Origin: Candidatus Thalassospirochaeta sargassi
Lineage (GTDB): Bacteria > Spirochaetota > Spirochaetia > UBA9216
NCBI GenBank assembly: GCA_028532855.1
Contig: JAQQAL010000011.1
Location: 372,001-436,000 of the forward strand
Direction: 5' to 3'
Length of the DNA stretch: 64,000 nucleotides
Position 1 is the first letter of the stretch. Every line of letters starts with the position of its first letter. Shown here piece after piece: positions 30,487 through 39,787 of the stretch. The translations under genes were made by a program, and so were the position numbers. Below the pieces are notes generated by a model. It was not told the origin of the DNA, searched no databases, and saw nothing but the letters and a program-made list of their open reading frames with translations.

Positions 30487-32040
30487 TTATAAGTTTTCGT
30501 TATTGATATTGAAAAAGAGTGTCAGTGAATCCCTGTCAGTAAAAATCTCACCCTGGAGTGTTTCAACGAGGGTTGTCACTATCAGGGTGGGATCTTCAGT
30601 TTTGGGTAACTCGCGATAGGCATTAAATATTTCTTCTGATGTTCGTATCTTTATCTGAGCGAGGCCGTCATTCTCAAGGAAAGTTATACTTACAGGGATA
30701 TTGTCCCTGTCGATCGATTCTTCAAGCTTCAGAAAGATCGTCAGAATCTCACTAACGAAAAGAGAAAGAGTAATTGCCGAATCTTCATCAAGATTAATCT
30801 CGGTGCAATGCAGATCTATCTGTTGAATCCATGGGTTTCCTGCGTATGAAGAAACCAGGTGCTTAATAATATCATCGAGGTAAGACTTCATGCTGATTTT
30901 AACCTCATTATCAATCATCACCATATTCTGATACACAAGCGAAAGGGTATATATCTGCATCTGCACTTCTGTAAGAGCGACAGCGGACTGCGGCTCCGTC
31001 GTCAGGTTCTGTTTAAGCGAGACAAGGCTGCTTAGAATCTGAAGTTTATTGTTCAGGAGATGCATTACCTCGTCATGATTCAGCGCACCCTTAGTGTTGA
31101 ATATGCTAACCGCATTTTTTTCAGCCGTTGACATTCCGTTCCCCTGGCTGTCTTCCCTTATCACTCCGGCAGTTCCAAGTCCTTCAATTTCATCAAACTG
31201 AAATCCGGTATAGCCAATTGACGATATCTCGCCGTATGATATAAGCGATGCAGATATTGAACCGCCAATAGTAGACTTTCTTTTAAGTTTCAGTTTAAGG
31301 CCGCGTGTCATTCTGCTGCCTGTTCGGCGTTCGTCAAAAAGTTTGGGTGCTCTGTCGTTTCCTGTGATTTTTCCGCGCAGATTTGGCAGAATATGGTTTC
31401 TCGAAACTTTCGGAACATCTTCTTCAAAAAGTAAAGTTGAAAAATGTTTACCAATGAGGTCAATAGGCTCCCATCCGAGGGTCTTTATCGCATTGTTGAT
31501 AAAGGTAAAGTTCCCATCAGCATCCAGTACATAGATGATATCGGGCAGAATCTGAACGAGGTTCATGTACTGTTTTTCGGAGATCCGTATCAGCGAATTC
31601 TGGAGACTTCTGCTTTGATCAACACTTAGAACCTTGCGGATCATGTTTGGGACAAAGTTGACATGCCTGGAGTCGTTGCGTCTAAGAAGGAAGGAATTGG
31701 CTTCATCAAGTAGAATCTCATCAAGTCTGTCTTGACATTCAGGGCTAACCAGCAGGATGAAAGGATAGGGCCAGAGAGCCAGCCAGTCGACCAGACTCCC
31801 ATTCTGGAATTCAAAGTCGGCGATAATGAGTTTAATAGGGTGGTCTCTGCTTATTTCATCAAAGTCTTTAAGGGTTTCGGGGCAATGAGTTGTGTAGGGC
31901 AGAGCCTTTTCTTTAAGAAGCGTGAGTATCTGCTTGCGCTCCGAAGAATCTGATATTGCTAATATTATATCAAGTTTCTCAGTTACTAATTCAGTTCCGG
32001 TCATCAGTTCAATTATTATGAACCGATGACTGGAAAACAA
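30487..32040 (-). CDS. PAS-containing HisKA_2/HWE-like kinase-family protein, probably catalytically degenerate
   Basis: PAS ILPDIIYVLDADGNFTFINNAIKTLGWEPIDLIGK; HDEVMHLLNNKLQILSSLVSLKQN resembles HisKA_2; ATPase N-box SEILTIFLKLEES lacks the Asn residues. Confidence 0.75.
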   Translation of the reverse strand: MFSSHRFIIIELMTGTELVTEKLDIILAISDSSERKQILTLLKEKALPYTTHCPETLKDFDEISRDHPIKLIIADFEFQNGSLVDWLALWPYPFILLVSPECQDRLDEILLDEANSFLLRRNDSRHVNFVPNMIRKVLSVDQSRSLQNSLIRISEKQYMNLVQILPDIIYVLDADGNFTFINNAIKTLGWEPIDLIGKHFSTLLFEEDVPKVSRNHILPNLRGKITGNDRAPKLFDERRTGSRMTRGLKLKLKRKSTIGGSISASLISYGEISSIGYTGFQFDEIEGLGTAGVIREDSQGNGMSTAEKNAVSIFNTKGALNHDEVMHLLNNKLQILSSLVSLKQNLTTEPQSAVALTEVQMQIYTLSLVYQNMVMIDNEVKISMKSYLDDIIKHLVSSYAGNPWIQQIDLHCTEINLDEDSAITLSLFVSEILTIFLKLEESIDRDNIPVSITFLENDGLAQIKIRTSEEIFNAYRELPKTEDPTLIVTTLVETLQGEIFTDRDSLTLFFNINNENL

Positions 32041-32059
32041 GTATTCAATGTAAAATATT

Positions 32060-33277
32060 TTAATAAATGTAATTGACCCCGATAATTACTGCTGCGCTGT
32101 CCATCAGGTCTTCGCCGGGGCTCCACAGTGAATCGGCACGATTCCAGGCAAAGCTGTCGTCCGGGTCACCGGCATTGAAAACAGCGTAGCAGCTCAGATC
32201 AAAGCCCTCAAAAACATTCCATCCTGCCCCGGCGGTTATCATTGCGGATGCATCAACCGGCGACCATACTGATCTGAGGGTAAGGCTGACTGAATCGGTT
32301 GGTGTGTATCCTACTTCGGGATAAAGAACCAGGGCGTATTCAGGCTGCTCACTGACGGAAATCCAGGACTCTTCTTCCCAGCTGTAAAAGGGTCTGTACA
32401 GGGCTTCAAGGCGGAAGGTCATGCTGCTGATGCTGTTAAGACTTGCCAGATAGAAGAGGCCTCCGCTTATATTGAGTTCGTCCTTTACTGTCTGTTTGGC
32501 GTCGCCGACTGCGGGCAGGGCTGCTGATGCAGCAATATTCCAGTCGGCTAACAGGTTGCCCTGGGCTGCGACATATGCCCTGTGAAGGGCGCTTTCCCAG
32601 TCAGTTGCCGACGCCTCATCGCCGGTCTGGTCAAAGAAGTAGCCGCCTTCAAGCTTGATACTGCCCGCCTTTGTGTAGAACCTGCCGCCGCCCGAGCTTT
32701 TCTGCAGGCTGCCGACAGCGAACCCCGCGACCGTATCGGTTTCAGGCGCAATTGCTACGCCTTCTATGAAGCTGAAACTGCCCAGCGGTATGTTCACGGC
32801 TGTAAGCCATTCGGTTTCAGTGCGTATTTCGGATGCGGTAAGGTCGACGGATGTGTCCGTGCTGCCGAATATTATATCGCCGGCATTAAACACTAAGCCG
32901 TCGCCCCAGCTTACCCGGGTTTTGCCGGCAGTCAGGCGGAAGGATGGGAAGCGTGCTTTTACATAGGCGCGGTCGAGGCTGGGGACCAGCAGTCCGGTTT
33001 CCGGCTCTGCAAAGCTGAAAGCGAGATCGGCTTTGACATTTTTACTGCCCGTAGATTTATACGAGAAGGCGGCTGTGCCTGCTGCCATGAGTCCCCAGTA
33101 GCTGTCGCCGATTTCGTAATCAGAATCGTTGGAAACAGCTTCTCTGGTCTCAATAGCCAGGCTACTGATGCCCAGTTCCAGCGACAGGTTGCCGTCGGCC
33201 GACAGCCCTGCGGCTGCTGAAAAGCAGAACAGGACTATAATGACAGACGCCAGTGTCCGTTTCGAACCAGCTACCAT
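32060..33277 (-). CDS. Putative outer-membrane beta-barrel protein
   Basis: Signal peptide, amphipathic strand pattern, C-terminus GVNYIY. Confidence 0.7.
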   Translation of the reverse strand: MVAGSKRTLASVIIVLFCFSAAAGLSADGNLSLELGISSLAIETREAVSNDSDYEIGDSYWGLMAAGTAAFSYKSTGSKNVKADLAFSFAEPETGLLVPSLDRAYVKARFPSFRLTAGKTRVSWGDGLVFNAGDIIFGSTDTSVDLTASEIRTETEWLTAVNIPLGSFSFIEGVAIAPETDTVAGFAVGSLQKSSGGGRFYTKAGSIKLEGGYFFDQTGDEASATDWESALHRAYVAAQGNLLADWNIAASAALPAVGDAKQTVKDELNISGGLFYLASLNSISSMTFRLEALYRPFYSWEEESWISVSEQPEYALVLYPEVGYTPTDSVSLTLRSVWSPVDASAMITAGAGWNVFEGFDLSCYAVFNAGDPDDSFAWNRADSLWSPGEDLMDSAAVIIGVNYIY

Positions 33278-34005
33278 GAAAGTTCCTCGAGCGAGAATAT
33301 AGCATCATCGAGCGCTACGTTAGCCTTAAGATCCTTCACAATCAGGATGGTGTCTGAATCTCTTTTCATCTTGTCTGAAATCTTTGTTTCAAGCGCTAGG
33401 GTAATGCCGTCGATTTCACCAAGTTCAAGCACCTCCATTTCTTTGAGGAGGCGGCCTGATTTAGTGAAGTATTCACCCTTCATAACAATATAGTCCTGTT
33501 TATCAATCCAGACTGTTTCTTTCGGGTAGGGAACCGACCTTGTTCTTGCCTCAAGGCTCAGAACCCAGCAGTCGCGGCCGAGGATTGTTTCGCTGCCGGT
33601 AACCTCAATCTTATACTGTGAAGCCCTGTCTTTTCCGCCTGTCATGTCTTCATAACTGATGTCCGAGCCGAGCATTCCCTGTCGCAGTGCCGAGCCCTGC
33701 ATTCTTATCAGTTCTTCGGCATCCGGATAGTAAAGATAGATTTCATTCTCGGTACGCAGGACCTTCTGTCCGCGTTCGGCAAGGCTTGTGAATTCGATTA
33801 ATGATTCATTCTCTCCGCGGGACCATGAATTGAACGTGCTGGTCTTTGTACCGAAGCGATCAGTTATGCGCATCTCGCCTGCCATTTCGGCTGAATCATA
33901 GGTTGCTTTATCATCAGCCTTTCGAACTATTTCCTCCCCGCTTATCGCAAATGCTGATGCGGGAAGCAGTAATATCAATGCAAAAATTATTAGTTTATTT
34001 TTCAT
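33271..34005 (-). CDS. LolA-like outer membrane lipoprotein-sorting protein (COG2834 type)
   Basis: SGEEIVRKADDKATYDSAEMAGEMRITDRFG...LRTENEIYLYYPDAEELIRMQG...MLGSDISYEDMTG...DRDCWVLSL-like segment. Confidence 0.88.
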   Translation of the reverse strand: MKNKLIIFALILLLPASAFAISGEEIVRKADDKATYDSAEMAGEMRITDRFGTKTSTFNSWSRGENESLIEFTSLAERGQKVLRTENEIYLYYPDAEELIRMQGSALRQGMLGSDISYEDMTGGKDRASQYKIEVTGSETILGRDCWVLSLEARTRSVPYPKETVWIDKQDYIVMKGEYFTKSGRLLKEMEVLELGEIDGITLALETKISDKMKRDSDTILIVKDLKANVALDDAIFSLEELSW

Positions 34006-34042
34006 GTTTTACTCCTGTAAATTTTCTGCCGCAAGGGCTATC

Positions 34043-35275
34043 TTAGATGTACCTCAGTGCTTCAACCGGTTGAATCCTCGATGCCTTTCTTGACGGAACA
34101 AGTGTTGCGAGGCAGGCTATTATTACTGAATAGAAGTATACAAATATTGTTTTCGGAATACTTAATACCGGATACATCATTGCGGATATTTCCATGTCCA
34201 CACCCTGCATTGCATCTGTAAAATCAATACCGACACGACCCAGATACAGGGTGATTATTATACCAAGCACAACACCTGCAGCAGCCCCGACAGCGCTTAT
34301 AAACGCGCCCTCTAACAGAAACAGGCGTACAAGCTCCTTGCCGTGCATGCCGAGGGCCGACAGGGTACCGATCTCTCTCATTCGTTCGAAGATTACCATC
34401 ATTGTCGTGTTGATGATTACAGTGCTGCCGAGGATGAAAAAGAAAGCAGCGATAACGTTGTAAATCATATCGGCTAGTTTAAGCATTCCGAACATCAGAC
34501 TCATGTTTTCCATATCATTTACATCACCCGGCGTACCGGCGGCAGTAAGTGCTGCCGAGATGTTTTCAGCAACCTTGCTGCGATTATAACCCTCCGCCGT
34601 CTCAATCATAATCTGCTGCGCAGCCTCCGGCGTCTGAAGAAGATGCTGAACGCGGTCAAGAGGAATCCAGAGGTTGTTTGAATTCAGTGCAGCGACGGGA
34701 AAGGCAGCAAGACCTGTGATCTCAAGGGTCATCGCATTTGTGCCCCTGCTGGCAGTCATTGTCATTATGGTAACCTTATCGCCGATGCTGAAATGGAGGT
34801 TTTCAGCCAGTACGGTTCCCATTATCATTTCGTTTTTCCCGGCTTCAGGCAGCCGGCCGGCCTTTACGATCTCTTCCAGATCTATATAACCGGCCTCACG
34901 TTCAAAGTCCGCGCCTACCCCGACAGCGGCATGGTTTGTACCGTCAATATATATGCTCGTTCCGAAGGTTGTCCGGGGAACCCAGGCATTTATGCCTTCG
35001 GTATTGCTTATTGCCGATTCTGCATCGTCAATATTTACCGTCAGATGAACAGGGTTGAACCGTTCATACTCCTCATAGTCTACATTTCTTATATTTACAT
35101 CACCGGTATAATAGCTTCTGAGATTGTTTTCCATATCTTTTGACATACCGCCGATGAACGCGAACAGTATTACTATACTCATTGCTGCCACGGCAATGGC
35201 AGCACCCGACAGGATCGAGCGGCGTTTGTTTCTGGCTATGTTTTTAAATGCTGTTCTGGCAATTCTTAATGTCAT
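34043..35275 (-). CDS. FtsX/MacB-like ABC transporter permease
   Basis: RIARTAFKNIARNKRRSILSGAAIAVAAMSI; MMVIFERMREIGTLSALGMHGKELVRLFLLEGAFIS. Confidence 0.9.
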   Translation of the reverse strand: MTLRIARTAFKNIARNKRRSILSGAAIAVAAMSIVILFAFIGGMSKDMENNLRSYYTGDVNIRNVDYEEYERFNPVHLTVNIDDAESAISNTEGINAWVPRTTFGTSIYIDGTNHAAVGVGADFEREAGYIDLEEIVKAGRLPEAGKNEMIMGTVLAENLHFSIGDKVTIMTMTASRGTNAMTLEITGLAAFPVAALNSNNLWIPLDRVQHLLQTPEAAQQIMIETAEGYNRSKVAENISAALTAAGTPGDVNDMENMSLMFGMLKLADMIYNVIAAFFFILGSTVIINTTMMVIFERMREIGTLSALGMHGKELVRLFLLEGAFISAVGAAAGVVLGIIITLYLGRVGIDFTDAMQGVDMEISAMMYPVLSIPKTIFVYFYSVIIACLATLVPSRKASRIQPVEALRYI

Positions 35276-35298
35276 AATAAACTCCTGTGTTCCGGGCT

Positions 35299-36558
35299 TT
35301 ACTGATGCCTGAGGCATGACGGGATGTCCATTTTTAATGCCCGCCCTGTCGGAATAAATGCAACAAGGGTAGAAATCAATGTTCCTGCAAAAAATGCGCC
35401 TGCTATAGTGTCGATATTCCAGATCCCGCGCATTACCGACTGGATTCGGAAACCGATATCCATATCTCTCATAAAAAATCCCAGGTCAAAGCCTATGTAG
35501 ATTACATAGAGGTTTGCAAGGATTCCGAGAATTACCCCGAGAATTGATCCAATTAACCCGATACCTGCAGCTTCAATAACGAAAGAGGCCCGGATTTTAC
35601 CGTCTGACATTCCCAGTGATCTCATCATGCCGAGTTCCCTGATTCGTTCGTAGATAGCCATCAGCATCGTATTGGAAATTCCTACGGCAGCGATTATGAA
35701 AATCAGGAAGAGCACTATTCCCGTGCCTCCCCGCTTTGCTTCCACCATTGCCAGGTAGTCGGATGCCATGTACTTCCAGTCAAGGGCCCTAAGCTTCACT
35801 GAGCTGTCGAAGCTGTTAATTGTTTTCTGGATTTCAGCTGCTTCAGCTTCAACATCCGCATTATCCGGAAGCTTAATGTTAATTTCAGTTGCCGCCCCCT
35901 CCATTGCCAGATAGTAATCTGCTGTTTCAATAGGCATCATTATCAGGGTTCGGTTAACATTCGGGTTGGGACAATTAACAATTCCTGCGATTTCAAGATC
36001 CATTGCTTCATAGAAGCCGCCGTTACCCCGGGTTATTATAGTGATCCAGTATCCGACTTCGGCTCCTATATCCTCCGCCAGCCATGATCCGAGCAGGACT
36101 GCCTCTTCATTCGGTTCAAGAAAGCGGCCGTCTACAAGTGTATCGCCGTAGTGGAATACATCATAATCCTTTGCTGTGTCGATAGCAGTAACCTGTACTG
36201 AAAGGTTTCCGTCTTCCCCGAAATCTTCAGCGTTCAGTATCATGTCGCCCGAAAAGACAGTGCGCGCTGAAGCCGTATATCCTGATTCTTCGAGTTTTTT
36301 TACAACTGATGCGCCTTCGGGGATGTTGATATCAAGCGGAGTCTGATGTCTTTCTTCCCAGTACCCTTCATTATAGATTCGAACCGAGGCGGTCTCATAC
36401 CATTTCAGGTTTCTGACTGATTCGTATTCCGCTCCGCCAAGCATTGAATCGACCATTATGAACATCATGATTCCGAATGCAATTGCCCCCGCGGTTATTA
36501 GGGTTCGTCGTTTGTACCTTGTCAGGTTTTTAAACGCAAGTGAGATAACAAATTTCAT
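35299..36558 (-). CDS. FtsX/MacB-like ABC transporter permease
   Basis: SLAFKNLTRYKRRTLITAGAIAFGIMMFIM; MLMAIYERIRELGMMRSLGMSDGKIRASFVIEAAGIG. Confidence 0.9.
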   Translation of the reverse strand: MKFVISLAFKNLTRYKRRTLITAGAIAFGIMMFIMVDSMLGGAEYESVRNLKWYETASVRIYNEGYWEERHQTPLDINIPEGASVVKKLEESGYTASARTVFSGDMILNAEDFGEDGNLSVQVTAIDTAKDYDVFHYGDTLVDGRFLEPNEEAVLLGSWLAEDIGAEVGYWITIITRGNGGFYEAMDLEIAGIVNCPNPNVNRTLIMMPIETADYYLAMEGAATEINIKLPDNADVEAEAAEIQKTINSFDSSVKLRALDWKYMASDYLAMVEAKRGGTGIVLFLIFIIAAVGISNTMLMAIYERIRELGMMRSLGMSDGKIRASFVIEAAGIGLIGSILGVILGILANLYVIYIGFDLGFFMRDMDIGFRIQSVMRGIWNIDTIAGAFFAGTLISTLVAFIPTGRALKMDIPSCLRHQ

Positions 36559-36560
36559 AA

Positions 36561-37241
36561 TTAACTCCTGCTTTCATCGCTCTGAATCTGTCCATCGTGC
36601 AGCATTACAAGGCGGTTCGCGTAGTCCATAACCATCTTGTCGTGGGTTGAGAAAATGAAGGTAGTCCCGTGCTTTTCATTCATTTCTTTCATGAGTTTAA
36701 GTATTTCTTCTCCGGTTCCGGAGTCCAGGTTTGCTGTTGGTTCGTCGGCGAGAACTATTTCAGGCTTTTTTACAAGGGCACGGGCTATTGCGACCCGCTG
36801 CTGCTGTCCGCCTGATAGTTTTGAGGGTTTTCTGTTTTCCATTCCCTCCAGCCCAACTTCTTTCAGAATATCCATAGTTCTCTGCTTAACCTCAGCTTCA
36901 CTTACATCTAACAGTGAAAGTACAAAGGCAACATTTTCATATGCCGAGAGAACCGGGATGAGGTTATAGGTCTGAAATACAAAGCCGAGGTTTTTTCGTC
37001 TGAACTTTGTCTTTTCAACCTTGTTCATCTTCGATACCGCCTCATTCTTGATGGTAATCTCGCCCTGATCAAGCCTGTCAATGCATCCGATAAGATTCAG
37101 CAACGTTGTTTTCCCGGAGCCCGAGGGTCCTGCAATTGATGTGAACTCACCTTTTTCAATATTGAGCGATACTCCGCGAAGAGCCTTCACTTCGGTCTCG
37201 CCGTTTTCATAGTTTTTTACAACATTATCTATCTTAATCAT
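36561..37241 (-). CDS. ABC transporter ATPase (LolD/MacB type)
   Basis: GPSGSGKTTLLNLIGCIDRLDQGEI, LSGGQQQRVAIARALVKKPEIVLADEPTANLDS. Confidence 0.95.
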   Translation of the reverse strand: MIKIDNVVKNYENGETEVKALRGVSLNIEKGEFTSIAGPSGSGKTTLLNLIGCIDRLDQGEITIKNEAVSKMNKVEKTKFRRKNLGFVFQTYNLIPVLSAYENVAFVLSLLDVSEAEVKQRTMDILKEVGLEGMENRKPSKLSGGQQQRVAIARALVKKPEIVLADEPTANLDSGTGEEILKLMKEMNEKHGTTFIFSTHDKMVMDYANRLVMLHDGQIQSDESRS

Positions 37242-38328
37242 CCTGTTTCTCCTTTGTTTCGGTTTTTAGCTTATTGATGTCATTCATTGCCTGAGTTCCT
37301 AAAACAGTACCGAGATTCATGTTATCCAGGGCTGATGACGGCATAAGCATCATTGAGTTGTTCTGACGCAGGCCTTCATAAACCATATTCATAGCCCTCA
37401 ACTGAAAGGCTGTAGGATTATTGCTGTATTTCTCAGCCGCAAGCTCAAATTTTTCAGCAATTTCAACCTCTGCGTTACTGAGGATTACCCTTGACTGGCG
37501 CTCGCGCTCGGCCTGCGCCTGCTTACTCATTGCGTTTTCAAGTTCTTTCGGAATGATAATATCTGTAATTTCCACGGACATGATGGATACCCCCCAGGGG
37601 TTCGTTTTGGAATCAAGGGCCTGCTGTATTTCCCGGCCGAGCTCCTCGCGTTCTGAGAGCAGCGACGCCAGATCATGCTTTCCGATTGAATCGCGCAGGG
37701 CTGTCTGGGCTGAGAGGGTTACCGCTTCTAGATAGTTTTCCACTTCAAGAACGGCCTTTTGCGCGTCCCAGATCATCCAGAAGCAGAGTGCGTCTACGTG
37801 CACCGGCACGGTGTCGACGGTGAGTGTTTTTTCTGCGCTGAAGTCGGTGGCCCTTATTCGGGTGTCAACGTAGGCGGCCGTGCGGTCTAAAAGCGGCAGC
37901 AGGATGAAGAGGCCCGGGCCGTGTACCTTGCGGAACTTCCCGGCCCGAAGTATTACGACCTTGTCCCACTGGTAGACGAGTTCAACCGAGGCTGAAACAA
38001 GAATGCCTATGGAGCCCAGGGCTGCAAGCGGCCAGAAGTCGAGGCTGAAGAATGCAAGGAGATTAATCCATATTGCCGCTATTATAACAATAGAAAAAAG
38101 CCAGATCGGCAGAAGCGCCATCAGCACGCCTCCGAAAAACAACCCGGCAGTAAGCTGAACAATACTCTCAATTTCCGAATCCGGAAATAACTGAAGCTGG
38201 ATAAAAACTCCTACAGCTACAAAAATGCCTAATACCAGAAATGATACAGCGCTGTAACTGAAATCCTTGTGCAGAACAGGCGTTTGGATGTTTTTTACCC
38301 TGTTTGATTTGGTTTGAAAAAGATTCAT
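37234..38328 (-). CDS. SPFH/Band-7 (stomatin-like) membrane protein
   Basis: LRAGKFRKVHGPGLFILLPLLDRTAAYVDTRIRATDFSAEKTLTVDTVPVHVDALCFWMIWDAQKAVLEVENY...WGVSIMSVEITDIIIPKELENAMSKQAQAERERQSRVI. Confidence 0.95.
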   Translation of the reverse strand: MNLFQTKSNRVKNIQTPVLHKDFSYSAVSFLVLGIFVAVGVFIQLQLFPDSEIESIVQLTAGLFFGGVLMALLPIWLFSIVIIAAIWINLLAFFSLDFWPLAALGSIGILVSASVELVYQWDKVVILRAGKFRKVHGPGLFILLPLLDRTAAYVDTRIRATDFSAEKTLTVDTVPVHVDALCFWMIWDAQKAVLEVENYLEAVTLSAQTALRDSIGKHDLASLLSEREELGREIQQALDSKTNPWGVSIMSVEITDIIIPKELENAMSKQAQAERERQSRVILSNAEVEIAEKFELAAEKYSNNPTAFQLRAMNMVYEGLRQNNSMMLMPSSALDNMNLGTVLGTQAMNDINKLKTETKEKQDD

Positions 38329-38726
38329 TCTTTCCCTCCTTCAATCGTTTGAAGATATTCTATAATTTCTTTTAATGTGAATCCGTATGAGCCTGCTTTT
38401 GAGATGAACGATCTGCTGATACTTGCAAGAACTTTTTCACGTTTAATCTCATCAAGTTCAACCACTTTATCGCTGATAAAAGTTCCGGTACCCTGCTGAG
38501 TATGCACAATACCTCGAATTTCAAGTTCATTATAGGAGCGGGCTACAGTGTTTGGATTAATGCTTAGATCAACCGCGAGGCTTCGCACCGTCGGCAGCTG
38601 ATCACCGTTTACCAGTCTTTTGTCAGCAATGGCCATTTCTACCTGCAGGATGATCTGTTTGTAGAAGGGAACGCCGCTTTTCGGGTCAAGACTGAATTTT
38701 ATAGGATTTATTGTATTTTCCGTCAC
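38325..38726 (-). CDS. GntR-family (YtrA subfamily) transcriptional regulator
   Basis: GVPFYKQIILQVEMAIADKRLVNGDQLPTVRSLAVDLSINPNTVARSYNELEIRGIVHTQQGTGTFIS. Confidence 0.94.
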   Translation of the reverse strand: MTENTINPIKFSLDPKSGVPFYKQIILQVEMAIADKRLVNGDQLPTVRSLAVDLSINPNTVARSYNELEIRGIVHTQQGTGTFISDKVVELDEIKREKVLASISRSFISKAGSYGFTLKEIIEYLQTIEGGKE

Positions 38727-38758
38727 ATTGATATCCTCCAGCTACGGAGTTTTTATAG

Positions 38759-38780
38759 TTGTACTAAACTATTAGTACAA
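38759..38780. promoter_or_regulatory. Candidate GntR operator
   Basis: TTGTACTAA-ACTA-TTAGTACAA, perfect 9-bp inverted repeat upstream of the GntR gene start. Confidence 0.75.
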
Positions 38781-38903
38781 TAAAACTATAGATCTTTATT
38801 AGTTTGAAGTCAAGGAAAAGTCAGTGTATCAAGCCATTTTACTTGCAATTCAAGGCTGAAATACGATAATTTAAGCAGATATGAGTGCTACAGGAGTAAA
38901 AAC

Positions 38904-39380
38904 ATGGAAAAATGCCCTTGCGGAAGCGGAAAAACCTATGCAGAATGCTGCGAGCCCTATGTCAGAGGCAAAAAACTGGCCCCGGGGCCCGAAGAGCTGA
39001 TGCGATCAAGATATACAGCATATGTTAAGCAGGAAATCGATTATATCGTGGATACCCACAACCCCGTGAGAATACACCGCCTTGACCGTGATGCTACAGA
39101 AAAATGGGCAGCCGAATCAGAATGGCTAGGTCTTGAAATAATGCGCACCGAAACAAACGGCGACGAGGGTGTTGTTGAGTTTGTCGCCAAGTTCAAACAG
39201 GACGGGGTGGAATATGATCATCATGAGGTAAGCAACTTCGTAAAAACGGATGATGAATGGTTTTTTGACGATGGCTACACCCCCTCAGCCACAGTTGTTC
39301 GCGATTCCCCTAAAGTGGGCCGGAACGACCCCTGTCCCTGCGGCAGCGGAAAAAAATACAAAAAGTGCTGCGGAGCTTAG
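38904..39380 (+). CDS. YchJ-like SEC-C motif protein
   Basis: SEC-C motif at both ends: [17 protein letters not shown] and [28 protein letters not shown]. Confidence 0.93.
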   Translation: MEKCPCGSGKTYAECCEPYVRGKKLAPGPEELMRSRYTAYVKQEIDYIVDTHNPVRIHRLDRDATEKWAAESEWLGLEIMRTETNGDEGVVEFVAKFKQDGVEYDHHEVSNFVKTDDEWFFDDGYTPSATVVRDSPKVGRNDPCPCGSGKKYKKCCGA

Positions 39381-39440
39381 TCGAAGCAGCACTTTCAAGT
39401 GCATGCGGAGCTTAGTCGAAGCAGCACTTTCAAGTGCATG
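39371..39440. repeat. Perfect 35-bp direct tandem duplication (2 copies) across the 3' end of the SEC-C gene
   Basis: CGGAGCTTAGTCGAAGCAGCACTTTCAAGTGCATG at 39371..39405 and 39406..39440. Confidence 0.95.
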
Positions 39441-39469
39441 CTGCGTGTGAGATTATGCGACCCTGGTTT

Positions 39470-39787
39470 TCAGACGAAAAAGTGTAGAAGCATCATGTAG
39501 ACACCAGTGCCGCCGAAGATGCTTACAAGCGGGTGCTTGAACATAATGTGCAAAATGCTCACTGCTGCAACACCTGCCCAGGGGATCCATACGGAGGCTT
39601 CGGCAAGGTCCAGACTGCGGGGCATACTCGTAACAACCAGGACGGTCATTACCGCACCCGGAATCAGTCTTGCGCCGTCAAGAAGCCATTGTGGCGGTTC
39701 ACGCCTTGAAAACAGCAGAAACGGAAAGGCGCGGGTCAGCTGTGTGGCAAGGGTCATAACTGCAATGGCGATTATCATTCTAAACAT
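39470..39787 (-). CDS. azlD: AzlD-family branched-chain amino acid transport protein
   Basis: TRAFPFLLFSRREPPQWLLDGARLIPGAVMTVLVV; paired with azlC. Confidence 0.9.
   Translation of the reverse strand: MFRMIIAIAVMTLATQLTRAFPFLLFSRREPPQWLLDGARLIPGAVMTVLVVTSMPRSLDLAEASVWIPWAGVAAVSILHIMFKHPLVSIFGGTGVYMMLLHFFV

Noticed and set aside
39371-39440. 35-bp repeats as a minimal CRISPR array
   Set aside because: Copies are directly adjacent with no spacer, only two, and no cas genes nearby.
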